DNA of 64,000 bases from Thalassotalea_F euphylliae (lineage in GTDB: Bacteria > Pseudomonadota > Gammaproteobacteria > Enterobacterales > Alteromonadaceae), in assembly GCF_042682785.1 (NCBI RefSeq), contig NZ_JBHUIB010000003.1, forward strand, positions 372,001-436,000, in the 5' to 3' direction. The notes under the pieces are model-generated. The model was not told the origin of the DNA. It was given only the letters and a program-made list of their open reading frames with translations, and did no database searches. The translations under genes and the position numbers were made by a program. Position 1 is the first letter of the stretch; each line of letters starts with the position of its first letter. Shown piece by piece: positions 9,000-17,560 of this stretch.

Positions 9000-9506
9000 G
9001 TGATAGATGCCGATGGCTATAGAGCCAACGTCGGCATAGTAATAATCAACGACAGGGGACAAGTATTTTGGGCAAGAAGGTTTGGTCAACATTCATGGCA
9101 ATTTCCACAAGGAGGAATTGACGAAGGCGAATCAGCGGAGAAAACACTTTATCGTGAGCTATACGAAGAAGTGGGTTTAAAACCTGAGCACGTTAAGATT
9201 GTTGCTACTACCAAGCATTGGCTGAGGTACAAATTACCGAAAAGATTTATTAGACACGACAGTAAACCGGTGTGTATTGGTCAAAAACAAAAATGGTTTT
9301 TACTAAAGCTGGTTGCAGAAGAGTCTGCTGTTAATTTACTTCATTCGTCTCATCCTGAATTTGATGATTGGCGATGGGTAAGCTACTGGTATCCGGTTCG
9401 ACAAGTCGTATCTTTTAAGAAAGACGTTTATCGTAAAGTGATGAAAGAATTTGCTTCCGTAGCAATGCCATTTCATCGCAATGACCGTAAAAAACGCAGA
9501 AACTGA
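9000..9506 (+). CDS. rppH: RNA pyrophosphohydrolase RppH
   Basis: RppH removes pyrophosphate from the 5' triphosphate end of mRNA and so starts RNase E-dependent decay. The 168-residue protein is close to E. coli RppH along its length. The Nudix box lies at about residues 38-60 (GGIDEGESAEKTLYRELYEE) and the family segments WLRYKLPKR, PVCIGQKQKWFL and RWVSYWYPVRQVVSFK are intact. Translation starts with GTG at 9000, preceded by GGAG at 8991-8994; the resulting MIDADGYRANVG matches the known N-terminus. A terminator and then ptsP follow, as in E. coli. Confidence 0.97.
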   Translation: MIDADGYRANVGIVIINDRGQVFWARRFGQHSWQFPQGGIDEGESAEKTLYRELYEEVGLKPEHVKIVATTKHWLRYKLPKRFIRHDSKPVCIGQKQKWFLLKLVAEESAVNLLHSSHPEFDDWRWVSYWYPVRQVVSFKKDVYRKVMKEFASVAMPFHRNDRKKRRN

Positions 9507-9522
9507 TTATTATTATGTTGCC

Positions 9523-9556
9523 AAATCGCTTACCTTTTCGGTGAGCGATTTTGTTT
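9523..9556 (+). terminator. intrinsic terminator-like hairpin between rppH and ptsP
   Basis: Arms at 9523-9534 and 9540-9551 pair over 12 bases with one G-T pair, around a five-base loop TTTTC, followed by a short T-rich run. It lies 17 bases after the rppH stop and 58 bases before ptsP, so it may attenuate rather than fully end transcription into ptsP. Confidence 0.7.
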
Positions 9557-9613
9557 AATGCAAGGCAGTTAACCTCTACACAGTTTCATACTGTTTTCGT
9601 AAAAAGGGATTGC

Positions 9614-11869
9614 ATGCTTACCACCTTACGCCGCATTGTGTTGGAGTTTAGCCAAGAGCCAGAGCTAGACACTGCACTGAAAAAACTCGTTACACAAGTC
9701 AAACACGCGATGTCTACCGATTGTTGCTCTGTGTATCTAGCAGATTATCAGCACCAACATTTCCTGCTAATGGCGTCAGATGGTTTAGCGACAGATTCAT
9801 TAGGTCAAACTCGTATAGGCTTCAATGAAGGCTTAGTTGGCCTAGTTGGTCAACGAGAAGAGCCACTCAACGTTGCCGACGCTAAGTTACACCCTCACTT
9901 TAAACATACCCCCGAAGTTCGAGAAGATGCATTAAATGCTTTTTTAGGTACACCTATTATTCATCAGCGCAAAGTGATAGGTATTTTGTCTATCCAGCAA
10001 AAAGAAGGGCGCAACTTTAGCGAAAACGAAGAAGCCTTTTTAGTAACACTTGCTGCGCAGTTAGCTACTGTACTTGCTACCGCTGAAAAACACATGGGCG
10101 AAAGCAGCGACGCGGTTCCTTTTAAACAACTCAAAGGAATTGCAGGTTCGCCAGGGGTGGCGATGGCACCTATGATTGTCATTCAACCAAGAGCCGATTT
10201 GAATAAACTGCCATTACAGAAAGTATACGCAAGTACGGAACAGTCAAGTCGCTTCCGTAAAGCGGTTGTGCAAACACGTACTGACTTTGAAGCGATGAGC
10301 ATGAAACTTTCGGGTATTGTTGCGCAAGACAGTCTCGATATATTCGAGATTTATAAACAACTGCTTGATAGTGCAAATATTGGTAAAGATGTTGAAGAAA
10401 AAATTAAAGCAGGGTGGTGCGCTGAAAGTGCCTTAAAGCTGGTAATAGACCATTATGCAGGTCAGTTTGAGGCGCTAGAAGAGCAATATTTGCGCGAGCG
10501 AGCAAGTGATATTCGTGACCTAGGTAATCGTGTATTGTTTAACTTGCAACAAACCTCACTTGCAAACGAGAAACTCCCCGAAGAGTTTATACTTGTCGCG
10601 AACGATGTGACCGCATCAATGATTGCGGAATATCAACATAACGGGTTAAAAGGTATAGTGTCACTGAGTGGTTCTAATAACTCTCATGCCGCTATTCTCG
10701 CCAGAGCGATGGGCCTTCCTGCAACCATGGGCGTTGCCTCGCTGCCATTACATCAACTCGATCATCAACAGGCCATTTTGGATGGTTACAGCGGTGATTT
10801 ATTTATTTCACCTGACACTACGCTTGTACAAGAATATCAGCACTTAATTCACGAAGAGACTGCGCTTTCTGAAAAGGTGAAATCGGTAGCGAATCTTCCT
10901 GCCATAACACCAGATGGCAGAGCGATAGAGTTGGTCTTGAATGCGGGACTTAGTGCTGGCTTTGAGCACTCACAGAAAGTGGGGGCGGTTGGTATTGGGC
11001 TGTATCGTACTGAAATACCGTTTATGAATCGCAGTTGTTTTCCATCAGAACATGAACAAATGCTCTGGTATAAAGAGGTCTTGGCTGCCTTTCCGACGCA
11101 AGCAGTTACCATGCGTACTTTAGATGTTGGCGGTGACAAAGCATTGCCTTATTTTCCTATTCAAGAAGATAACCCATTTTTGGGATGGCGCGGAATTCGG
11201 ATTACGTTAGATCACCCAGAAATATTCTTGCTGCAAGTGCGCGCAATGATGCAAGCGAACATTGGGCACAATAATCTTGAAATCATGCTACCTATGATAT
11301 CCAGTGTGACCGAGGTTGATGATGCAGTGCGTTTGATAAACCAAGCTTACCATGAGCTCTGTACAGAGCATGACGAAAAAATAGCGAAGCCTCGTATCGG
11401 GATTATGCTGGAAGTGCCGGGTGTTCTTTACCAATTAAAAGAATTGGCACAACGTGTAGATTTTTTCTCAGTAGGTAGCAACGATTTAACCCAGTATTTA
11501 CTAGCAGTTGATCGCAACAACGCGCGCGTCTCTGAACTATACGACTTCTACCACCCAGCTGTGCTTCGCGCTTTAAACTGGATCGCACAAGAGTCGGCTA
11601 ACTATCTGGTTCCATTAAGCTTATGTGGTGAATTAGCAAGTGAACCTGCTGGTGCTCTGCTATTATTAGCTATGGGATACGATAAATTGAGTATGAACTC
11701 ATACAATATCGCTCGCATAAAGTGGGTGATAAGGCATGTTGAAATGCAACGTGCCAAAGTAATGTTATCTCACACATTAACACTTACTACTGCAAAACAA
11801 GTACACAATTATTTAAACGAACAGCTAGAACAGTTAGGCCTAGGCGGATTTGTTCGCGCTGGTATGTAG
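9614..11869 (+). CDS. ptsP: phosphoenolpyruvate-protein phosphotransferase PtsP (enzyme I Ntr)
   Basis: PtsP is the first enzyme of the nitrogen PTS. It takes phosphate from PEP and passes it to NPr and EIIA-Ntr. The 751-residue product has an N-terminal GAF domain (about residues 15-150), a linker with GIAGSPGVAMAP, the phosphohistidine domain with NSHAAILARAMGLP, and a C-terminal PEP-binding barrel with the conserved Cys in LCGELASEP. The start at ATG 9614 matches the E. coli N-terminus (MLT-LR-IV) and has AAGGGA upstream; an in-frame upstream start at 9551 would add unmatched residues inside the terminator. It follows rppH, the usual gammaproteobacterial order. Confidence 0.96.
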   Translation: MLTTLRRIVLEFSQEPELDTALKKLVTQVKHAMSTDCCSVYLADYQHQHFLLMASDGLATDSLGQTRIGFNEGLVGLVGQREEPLNVADAKLHPHFKHTPEVREDALNAFLGTPIIHQRKVIGILSIQQKEGRNFSENEEAFLVTLAAQLATVLATAEKHMGESSDAVPFKQLKGIAGSPGVAMAPMIVIQPRADLNKLPLQKVYASTEQSSRFRKAVVQTRTDFEAMSMKLSGIVAQDSLDIFEIYKQLLDSANIGKDVEEKIKAGWCAESALKLVIDHYAGQFEALEEQYLRERASDIRDLGNRVLFNLQQTSLANEKLPEEFILVANDVTASMIAEYQHNGLKGIVSLSGSNNSHAAILARAMGLPATMGVASLPLHQLDHQQAILDGYSGDLFISPDTTLVQEYQHLIHEETALSEKVKSVANLPAITPDGRAIELVLNAGLSAGFEHSQKVGAVGIGLYRTEIPFMNRSCFPSEHEQMLWYKEVLAAFPTQAVTMRTLDVGGDKALPYFPIQEDNPFLGWRGIRITLDHPEIFLLQVRAMMQANIGHNNLEIMLPMISSVTEVDDAVRLINQAYHELCTEHDEKIAKPRIGIMLEVPGVLYQLKELAQRVDFFSVGSNDLTQYLLAVDRNNARVSELYDFYHPAVLRALNWIAQESANYLVPLSLCGELASEPAGALLLLAMGYDKLSMNSYNIARIKWVIRHVEMQRAKVMLSHTLTLTTAKQVHNYLNEQLEQLGLGGFVRAGM

Positions 11870-11887
11870 TTTTACTGAACGTATTAC

Positions 11888-12679
11888 ATGCTTTTTACTT
11901 TCTTTGTCGCTTGCCTCATTTTAGGGGCGCTTGTAGGTTTTCTTGCCGGCCTCTTGGGGATCGGTGGTGGGCTTGTTATTGTCCCTGCACTCGTCTACCT
12001 ATTACCACAAATGGGGATTGCGACAGAAGTCGCGATGCCAATAGCTCTAGGGACATCTTTAGCCACGATTGTCGTAACATCGATAACAGCGGTACGTGCA
12101 CATCATAAAAATCGCAATATTCCGTGGCAACTTACTCGGCAAATTATGATTGTTGTTGCGTGCGGTGCTATCGCCGGCGCGAATATAGCGGACCAATTAT
12201 CAAGTGCTATGTTGACTTATATCTTTGCTATGTCTGTCTCAGTGCTTGCTGCGTATATGCTTATTTCTATTCGCTTCGATAAAACGGGCAGCATGCCGTC
12301 TTTACCCGTTTTTCAGGGGGTGGGCTTTTTCACAGGCGTTATGGCAAGCCTGATGGGAATTGCAGGAGGAGCGATTCTGATCCCTATCTTAAGCTATTTC
12401 GGCGTACAAATGCGGCAAAGCATCGGTATTGCAACAGCATGTGGCTTAATCATCGCGTTTTTTGGCTCATTAGGGTATATCTTAACGGGCCTCGATCAAA
12501 AAGAGTTGCCTCCGTGGAGCCTGGGTTATGTGTATCTACCTGCGCTGCTTGGTATTAGCCTCACTAGTTCTCTTTTTGCTCGATTAGGCGTAAAACTGTC
12601 GGCCAAACTACCCGTAAAAACGCTGAAAAAATGCTTTGCTGTGTTTTTGATTCTCGTTGCTGTACGAATGGTGCTTTGA
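11888..12679 (+). CDS. TSUP (TauE/SafE) family membrane permease
   Basis: This 263-residue protein has about eight hydrophobic segments in two similar halves. Each half carries the family's glycine-rich signature: GFLAGLLGIGGGLVIVPAL near residue 20 and a related GVMASLMGIAGGAILIPIL near residue 160. TSUP proteins export or import small sulfur- or carbon-containing anions such as sulfite, sulfoacetate or taurine-derived acids; the substrate here is unknown. It starts 18 bases after ptsP and is followed by lgt after 130 bases. The rppH-ptsP-TSUP-lgt-thyA order is frequent in marine gammaproteobacteria as I recall it. Confidence 0.9.
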   Translation: MLFTFFVACLILGALVGFLAGLLGIGGGLVIVPALVYLLPQMGIATEVAMPIALGTSLATIVVTSITAVRAHHKNRNIPWQLTRQIMIVVACGAIAGANIADQLSSAMLTYIFAMSVSVLAAYMLISIRFDKTGSMPSLPVFQGVGFFTGVMASLMGIAGGAILIPILSYFGVQMRQSIGIATACGLIIAFFGSLGYILTGLDQKELPPWSLGYVYLPALLGISLTSSLFARLGVKLSAKLPVKTLKKCFAVFLILVAVRMVL

Positions 12680-12809
12680 AAAAATTTATAGATCATAAAT
12701 GTTATAAATTGCCACAAATAATCGTTAGTAATCCCGCACTTTATTCGGCATAATTTAGGCAAAACTTAACAACGAATTACGCTAGTGCAAAGCTGGCGCT
12801 ACTTGATTA

Positions 12810-13631
12810 ATGACATCTCAATTTATTCAATTTCCGGAAATAGACCCTATCATCTTTAGCATTGGGCCAGTAGCTGTGCGCTGGTACGGCTTAATGTATC
12901 TTATTGGTTTTATTGCTGCGCTATACATTGCAAACCGCGTCGCTGACAATAGCAAAGGTGAGTGGACTCGCGAACAAGTCAGTGACTTACTTTTTTATGG
13001 TTTTTTGGGCGTTATCCTCGGTGGCCGTGTTGGCTATGTGTTGTTCTATCAGTTTGAATACTTGCTAGCAGAACCCTTGTATTTATTCAAAATCTGGGAA
13101 GGTGGAATGTCTTTCCACGGCGGTTTGCTAGGGGTTATCACGGCTATCTATTTGTTTGCGCGTAAAACGAATAAACAGTTTTTAGCGGTAGGCGACTTCG
13201 TTGCACCACTTGTGCCTATAGGGCTCGGTATGGGACGCATTGGTAATTTCATTAATGCTGAACTTTGGGGCAGAGAAACTGACGTACCATGGGCTGTCAT
13301 CTTTCCCAATGACCCATTAGCATTACCTCGCCATCCGTCACAGTTATACGAATTCGCACTAGAGGGCGTCGTGTTATTTGCCATATTGTATTGGATCATG
13401 AGAAAGCCTAGAACGCTAGGTTTAGCATCGGGTGCTTTCTTGATTGGCTATGGCGTATTTAGGATATTCATCGAGTTTTTCCGGGAGCCAGACGCACACC
13501 TTGGATTTATTTTTGCGCACATTACGCAAGGAATGATTTTAAGTGTACCTATGGTGTTGGCAGGTATTGCCATTATTGTTATTGGTCACAATTTACAAGC
13601 TCGAGCAGCCATTAATGGAGCAACAAAATGA
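12810..13631 (+). CDS. lgt: prolipoprotein diacylglyceryl transferase
   Basis: Lgt attaches diacylglycerol from phosphatidylglycerol to the lipobox cysteine of prolipoproteins in the inner membrane, the first step of lipoprotein maturation. The 273-residue product has about seven membrane segments. Signature motifs are MSFHGGLLGVI (about residue 100) and GRIGNFINAELWGR (about residue 145). It overlaps thyA by four bases (ATGA), which indicates translational coupling. Several lipoproteins elsewhere in the window (the lipase, LpoB, the COG3014 protein and the M13 peptidase) are predicted substrates. Confidence 0.97.
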   Translation: MTSQFIQFPEIDPIIFSIGPVAVRWYGLMYLIGFIAALYIANRVADNSKGEWTREQVSDLLFYGFLGVILGGRVGYVLFYQFEYLLAEPLYLFKIWEGGMSFHGGLLGVITAIYLFARKTNKQFLAVGDFVAPLVPIGLGMGRIGNFINAELWGRETDVPWAVIFPNDPLALPRHPSQLYEFALEGVVLFAILYWIMRKPRTLGLASGAFLIGYGVFRIFIEFFREPDAHLGFIFAHITQGMILSVPMVLAGIAIIVIGHNLQARAAINGATK

Positions 13632-14479
13632 GACAGTATTTAGATCTTTGCCAACGCATCGTTGATGAGGGCGTTTGGGTAGATAATAAGCGCACAGGTA
13701 AGCGCTGCTTAACCGTGATTGATGCCGAGTTGCGTTATGACGTAGCGAATAATGAATTTCCGTTAATAACCACACGTAAAAGCTTCTGGAAGGCTGCTAT
13801 TGCTGAATTGTTAGGTTATTTGCGTGGTTATGACAACGCGGCTGATTTTCGCGCTATTGGCTGCAACACTTGGAATGCCAATGCCAATGACAATGACGCT
13901 TGGTTAAACAATCCTCACCGTAAAGGTGAAGATGATATGGGCAGAGTTTACGGTGTCCAAGGCCGTGGCTGGACAAAACCTGATGGTGGCTCTGTCGACC
14001 AACTACGCAAGCTTGTTGATGATTTAAAAAATGGCATTGATGACCGTGGTGAAATCTTGTCGTTCTACAACCCTGGTGAATTTCACATGGGGTGCTTACG
14101 ACCTTGCATGCACACGCACAACTTCTCGTTGTTGGGTGATACTTTGTATCTGACCAGTTACCAGCGTTCATGTGACGTACCGCTGGGGTTGAACTTTAAT
14201 CAAATTCAAGTATTTGTGCTGTTGGCGTTAGTCGCTCAAATTACAGGTCATAAAGCGGGGATGGCATATCACAAGATAGTTAACGCCCATATTTATGAAG
14301 ATCAATTGGATTTAATGAAAAACGTGCAGCTTAAAAGAGAGCCGTTTCCTGCACCAAAATTAATCATCAACCCGGATATCAAAACATTAGAAGATTTGGA
14401 AACATGGGTAACCATGGATGACTTCAACGTTGAGGGGTATCAACACCATGACCCCATAGCATACCCATTCTCAGTATAA
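13628..14479 (+). CDS. thyA: thymidylate synthase
   Basis: ThyA methylates dUMP to dTMP with methylenetetrahydrofolate. The 283-residue product has the catalytic cysteine at residue 160 in LRPCM and the downstream YQRSCDVPLGLNFNQ nucleotide-binding motif. In E. coli the residue after the cysteine is His; here it is Met. The same sequence and length, as I recall, occur in the Vibrio-type ThyA, so this is a subfamily trait rather than damage. It is translationally coupled to lgt and followed by a strong terminator. Confidence 0.96.
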   Translation: MRQYLDLCQRIVDEGVWVDNKRTGKRCLTVIDAELRYDVANNEFPLITTRKSFWKAAIAELLGYLRGYDNAADFRAIGCNTWNANANDNDAWLNNPHRKGEDDMGRVYGVQGRGWTKPDGGSVDQLRKLVDDLKNGIDDRGEILSFYNPGEFHMGCLRPCMHTHNFSLLGDTLYLTSYQRSCDVPLGLNFNQIQVFVLLALVAQITGHKAGMAYHKIVNAHIYEDQLDLMKNVQLKREPFPAPKLIINPDIKTLEDLETWVTMDDFNVEGYQHHDPIAYPFSV

Positions 14480-14486
14480 GAAAATA

Positions 14487-14513
14487 AAGCCGGCTCCTGT
14501 CGGCTTTTTTGTT
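14487..14513 (+). terminator. rho-independent terminator after thyA
   Basis: A GC-rich stem (AAAGCCG at 14487-14493 pairing with CGGCTTT at 14501-14507) is followed directly by a T run. It ends the lgt-thyA unit. Confidence 0.9.
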
Positions 14514-14614
14514 CTTAAATAACGACGTTTATAGCCTATTTCTGTCATATTTCGCTATAGGCATTAACCCGTTCGTTGGGTAAGCTAAGGTAAAAATAAT
14601 AAGAGGTTTTGAAA

Positions 14615-15013
14615 ATGAACTTTTCCATAGAGATTACAGCACTTTATGCCAGTATTCTGGCTATTTTGTTTGTTGCTTTAGCATTTAATGTGATTCGCTT
14701 TCGCTTTAAATATAAAGTAGGGCTTGGTGCGGGCGAGCACAGTGAATTGGATAAGGCTATTCGTATTCACGGTAACTTTGCTGAATACATGCCGCTAGCG
14801 ATGCTGTTAATGGCTGGAGCAGAATTAAGTAATGTTGATGATGCTTGGTTGCATATCGCAGGTATTACTTTTGTAGTAGGGCGATTGCTGCATACCGTTG
14901 GTTTAACGAAAACAAAGGGTACGTCTATGCCGCGCTTTATTGGCATGATTTCTACCTTTATCTGTATGTTGGTATTAGCAATCGTAAATATTATTCAGTT
15001 TTTTGCGGGTTAA
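14615..15013 (+). CDS. MAPEG family membrane protein
   Basis: This 132-residue protein has four hydrophobic helices. The MAPEG segment between the first two helices includes GEHSELDKAIRIHGNFAEYMPLAMLLM, and VGRLLHTVGLTK lies later; both are close to bacterial MAPEG proteins of the YecN type. Eukaryotic relatives are glutathione transferases of lipid mediators; the bacterial role is mostly unknown. I chose ATG 14615, with AGAGG about nine bases upstream, over a TTG six bases earlier. The stop overlaps the stop of the convergent GNAT gene by four bases. Confidence 0.88.
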   Translation: MNFSIEITALYASILAILFVALAFNVIRFRFKYKVGLGAGEHSELDKAIRIHGNFAEYMPLAMLLMAGAELSNVDDAWLHIAGITFVVGRLLHTVGLTKTKGTSMPRFIGMISTFICMLVLAIVNIIQFFAG

Positions 15014-15477
15014 CGGCTAGTGTAAGCCTCAGATAAGAGCATACCGATATGTGGAATGTCATCTTCTAGGTACATATCGGTAACTTGTTTGAAACCATGT
15101 GTTTGGTAAAACTTAGCAAGGTGCTCTTGCGCAGAAATTTTTATGTCGTTTTCACGAAACTGCTCTTGGCACGCTTTAACTCCATGAGCAATTAGGTTGT
15201 GGCCCAGCCCTGCTCCTCTTAGCGCATCACTCACAATCACTCTGCCGATAGAATTATATTCTTGGTATGTCGTACCTTTAGGCAGTATGCGTAAATAGCC
15301 TACTATTTTATCATCTTGATAACCAAATACGTGCAGTGTACCTGGGTGTCTGTCTAAATCGTCTAAATCAGGGTAATAGCAAGTTTGTTCGACAACAAAT
15401 ACATCGATGCGCAGCTTTAAGATGTCATAGAGCTCATCAAGTGTGAGTTCGTTAAATGCTTTTATTTGCCAGTTCAT
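15010..15477 (-). CDS. GNAT family N-acetyltransferase (ElaA-like)
   Basis: This 155-residue protein matches the ElaA branch of the GNAT superfamily. The N-terminal part has LRIDVFVVEQTCYYPDLDDLD. The acetyl-CoA-binding motif A is present as IGRVIVSDALRGAGLGHNLI (about residues 78-97), and AQEHLAKFYQTHGFKQV forms motif B. The substrate is unknown, as for ElaA itself. It is convergent with the MAPEG gene, with which it shares four bases. Confidence 0.88.
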   Translation of the reverse strand: MNWQIKAFNELTLDELYDILKLRIDVFVVEQTCYYPDLDDLDRHPGTLHVFGYQDDKIVGYLRILPKGTTYQEYNSIGRVIVSDALRGAGLGHNLIAHGVKACQEQFRENDIKISAQEHLAKFYQTHGFKQVTDMYLEDDIPHIGMLLSEAYTSR

Positions 15478-15569
15478 AGAGAGATATGCGGGTTGAATAA
15501 CGAAAGGTTATTCAACCACTTCAACTCATTACACGCAACAAACTATTATAACGATTTGTTAAATAATGA

Positions 15570-15878
15570 TTAACTCGCTTGCTGCAAGACGTTTAGGTAG
15601 CCTTGATAACTTTTGCTTTGCAAATAGCTAATTATATCGAGTTTATATTCTTCAACATTAAGATCAGGAAACTCTGCTGAAAGTACACTGCTCAGCTCAC
15701 TTGGCGTCAGAAAAAGCATGTAAGCCAACGGCAAAAATTCTGGATTGAAATCTTTTTGGTAAACAGTAGAGCGGATTTGATGTGCGTTATAATAAGGCAG
15801 TTTGCCGTAACGTTTTTCTAAAGTCGGTAAAAAGCAGGTACCGTATCTTTTAATAGACCAATATCTAAACATTGCCAT
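15570..15878 (-). CDS. hypothetical protein, 102 residues
   Basis: This is a small basic-to-neutral cytoplasmic protein. Its start, RYWSIKRYGTCFLPTLEKRYGKLPYYNAHQIRSTVYQ, resembles a family of short marine gammaproteobacterial proteins that I associate tentatively with DUF6559 (RYGK.YYT..QV pattern). It has no signal peptide or membrane segment. The C-terminal part is acidic and probably helical. It stands alone between the GNAT gene and the periplasmic binding-protein gene, all on the minus strand. Function unknown. Confidence 0.6.
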   Translation of the reverse strand: MAMFRYWSIKRYGTCFLPTLEKRYGKLPYYNAHQIRSTVYQKDFNPEFLPLAYMLFLTPSELSSVLSAEFPDLNVEEYKLDIISYLQSKSYQGYLNVLQQAS

Positions 15879-15984
15879 TCCTTAGCGATTAGTGATTATC
15901 TTGTCCATTGAGTACAGGGACGGAAGTATACAGAATTGCAACATTTTTGCAATGGAAATTGGCTTAAAAACCCGCTGTGTATGG

Positions 15985-16845
15985 CTAATTACTTGATGTT
16001 TCATTTAAAATTTTGATTTCATCTCTAGGTAGGAAAAAGCGTGCTTGTTGATACGCGGCAACTATTTTTTTCTGTGCGCGAAGCTGCTTCAATCCTCTTT
16101 GAATAGCATGAAAGGCTATTTCACCATAGGGATGTTTCTTACTGATGACAAAGTGGCGGCTGTCATATAGTGCAATGGCAACATTGGGCACCGGCACCAA
16201 CTTAATGCTCTCCAAGGTAAAACTTCTGTCTGCCGTTGAATGAAAGGGCATCAACATAAAATCAACCCATTGCATGTTCACCATGCGTGCCATGCTGAGC
16301 CATTCATCTTCTCGGACAAGCTCTTTGATAGGGAGGTTGGATAATGTCAGCCAGTCAGTCCGCCATTTGGGTGTTGATACAGCAGAAAATGCTGACAAAT
16401 CTTCTAATTTACTGATACTCAATACGTCTTTGTTTTTCGGCGTAGTGTAAATTCCCGCAATATACTCGCCTTGTCTGATAACGGCATCTGAAACGTATAG
16501 GTGTTCGCGCATTGCATTAGCATCGTTAAGCCAATAGGAATCGAAACTAATGAGAAGCTGACCAAGTTCAAGCATTTTGGTATTGCGGAAATTTACTTTT
16601 CCGGGGGCGTAGCTAAACGAGTGTTCGAAGCCTCCTAGCGTTAAGGCTTGCTGTGCGATGATCATATCTACCACGTCACGACGGATCGTTTTCCCTGAAA
16701 AGTCACTAATGCTCAATACATCACGTCCATTGAGAAAAGATACATAGTCGTCATAGACATCATCACGTATATAGATAACGATACTTTCCGCTAAAGCCTG
16801 TGAAAATATGACTAAAGAAAGCGCCAGCGCGAGAACAAACTTCAT
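15985..16845 (-). CDS. periplasmic substrate-binding-protein-like protein (SBP family 3 type)
   Basis: This 286-residue protein has a clear Sec signal peptide (about residues 1-19, ending ALA before ESIVIYIRD). The rest has the alpha/beta layout of the amino-acid-type solute-binding fold (VLSISDFSGKTIRRDVVDMIIAQQALTL in the first lobe; a C-terminal helix-rich end). No ABC permease or ATPase gene is adjacent. It may therefore act as an orphan sensor or scavenging protein, or serve a transporter encoded elsewhere. A second protein of the same type is encoded at 45897-46751. The ligand is unknown. Confidence 0.7.
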   Translation of the reverse strand: MKFVLALALSLVIFSQALAESIVIYIRDDVYDDYVSFLNGRDVLSISDFSGKTIRRDVVDMIIAQQALTLGGFEHSFSYAPGKVNFRNTKMLELGQLLISFDSYWLNDANAMREHLYVSDAVIRQGEYIAGIYTTPKNKDVLSISKLEDLSAFSAVSTPKWRTDWLTLSNLPIKELVREDEWLSMARMVNMQWVDFMLMPFHSTADRSFTLESIKLVPVPNVAIALYDSRHFVISKKHPYGEIAFHAIQRGLKQLRAQKKIVAAYQQARFFLPRDEIKILNETSSN

Positions 16846-16888
16846 GCCTTACAACAAGTTTGATGGTGGTAAATAAAAGTGTAGAGCG

Positions 16889-16918
16889 TGACTGGCCTAA
16901 AACAAACTAGACCAGCCA
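16889..16918 (-). terminator. possible terminator hairpin after the his operon
   Basis: Eleven-base arms at 16889-16899 and 16908-16918 pair with two wobble pairs, 20 bases after the hisIE stop on the minus strand. No T run follows directly, so it may be a weak or 3'-protecting hairpin. Confidence 0.4.
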
Positions 16919-16937
16919 ACCTTATAAGGGAAGAGGG

Positions 16938-17558
16938 TTACTTGCCGTGACGTTGTTGCAACACTGCCATTACTTCTGAAAGCTCAATGTTCTTGTCTTG
17001 AAGCAAGACGAGAGTGTGATAAAACAAGTCTGCACATTCGCCCAGTAAGTCTTCTTTCGTTTCGGCAACGGCTGCTAGGGCAACTTCCACACCTTCTTCC
17101 CCCACTTTTTGGGCAACCTTGGTTGTACCTTTTGCAAGTAAACGAGCGGTATAGCTTTCTTCAACAGGATCGTTTTTGCGTGTTGAAATATAACGTTCTA
17201 GGTGCGATAGGAAATTCTGTTGTGTCAGTTCCTCTTCTGGGAAACACGATCTAAATCCTAAGTGGCAAGTAGGTCCATGCGGGACTGCTGAAATTAAGAT
17301 CGAGTCTTTGTCACAATCAGACAGTACCTGTTTGACAGCGAGCACATTGCCAGAGCTTTCACCTTTCATCCATAACCGCTGTTTCGAGCGACTGAAGAAT
17401 GTTGCATTACCTGATTCAAGCGTCGCAAGCAGTGACTCTTGGTTCATAAAGCCCTGCATTAATACTGCGCCAGTAGCGCTATCTTGAATAATCGCTGGGA
17501 GTAGGTTGTCCATTTTTTCCCAAGCTAATTCGCTTGCATTCTCTTTTGTTACAATCAT
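16938..17558 (-). CDS. hisI: bifunctional phosphoribosyl-AMP cyclohydrolase / phosphoribosyl-ATP pyrophosphatase
   Basis: HisIE carries out steps 2 and 3 of histidine synthesis. The 206-residue protein joins an N-terminal HisI cyclohydrolase domain (about residues 15-110, with VLMQGFMNQESL, SRSKQRLWMKGESSGN and the metal-binding CHLGFRSC) to a C-terminal HisE pyrophosphatase domain (about 115-206, with EESYTARLLAKGTTKVAQKVGEEGVEVALA). The fusion is usual in enterobacteria and relatives. It is the last gene of the operon, two bases after hisF. Confidence 0.97.
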   Translation of the reverse strand: MIVTKENASELAWEKMDNLLPAIIQDSATGAVLMQGFMNQESLLATLESGNATFFSRSKQRLWMKGESSGNVLAVKQVLSDCDKDSILISAVPHGPTCHLGFRSCFPEEELTQQNFLSHLERYISTRKNDPVEESYTARLLAKGTTKVAQKVGEEGVEVALAAVAETKEDLLGECADLFYHTLVLLQDKNIELSEVMAVLQQRHGK

Positions 17559-17560
17559 GA

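Noticed and set aside
14086..14110. Met in place of His next to the ThyA catalytic Cys as a sign of an inactive enzyme
   Set aside because: The same LRPCM sequence and the 283-residue length occur, as I recall, in the Vibrio-type thymidylate synthase, and every other motif is intact.
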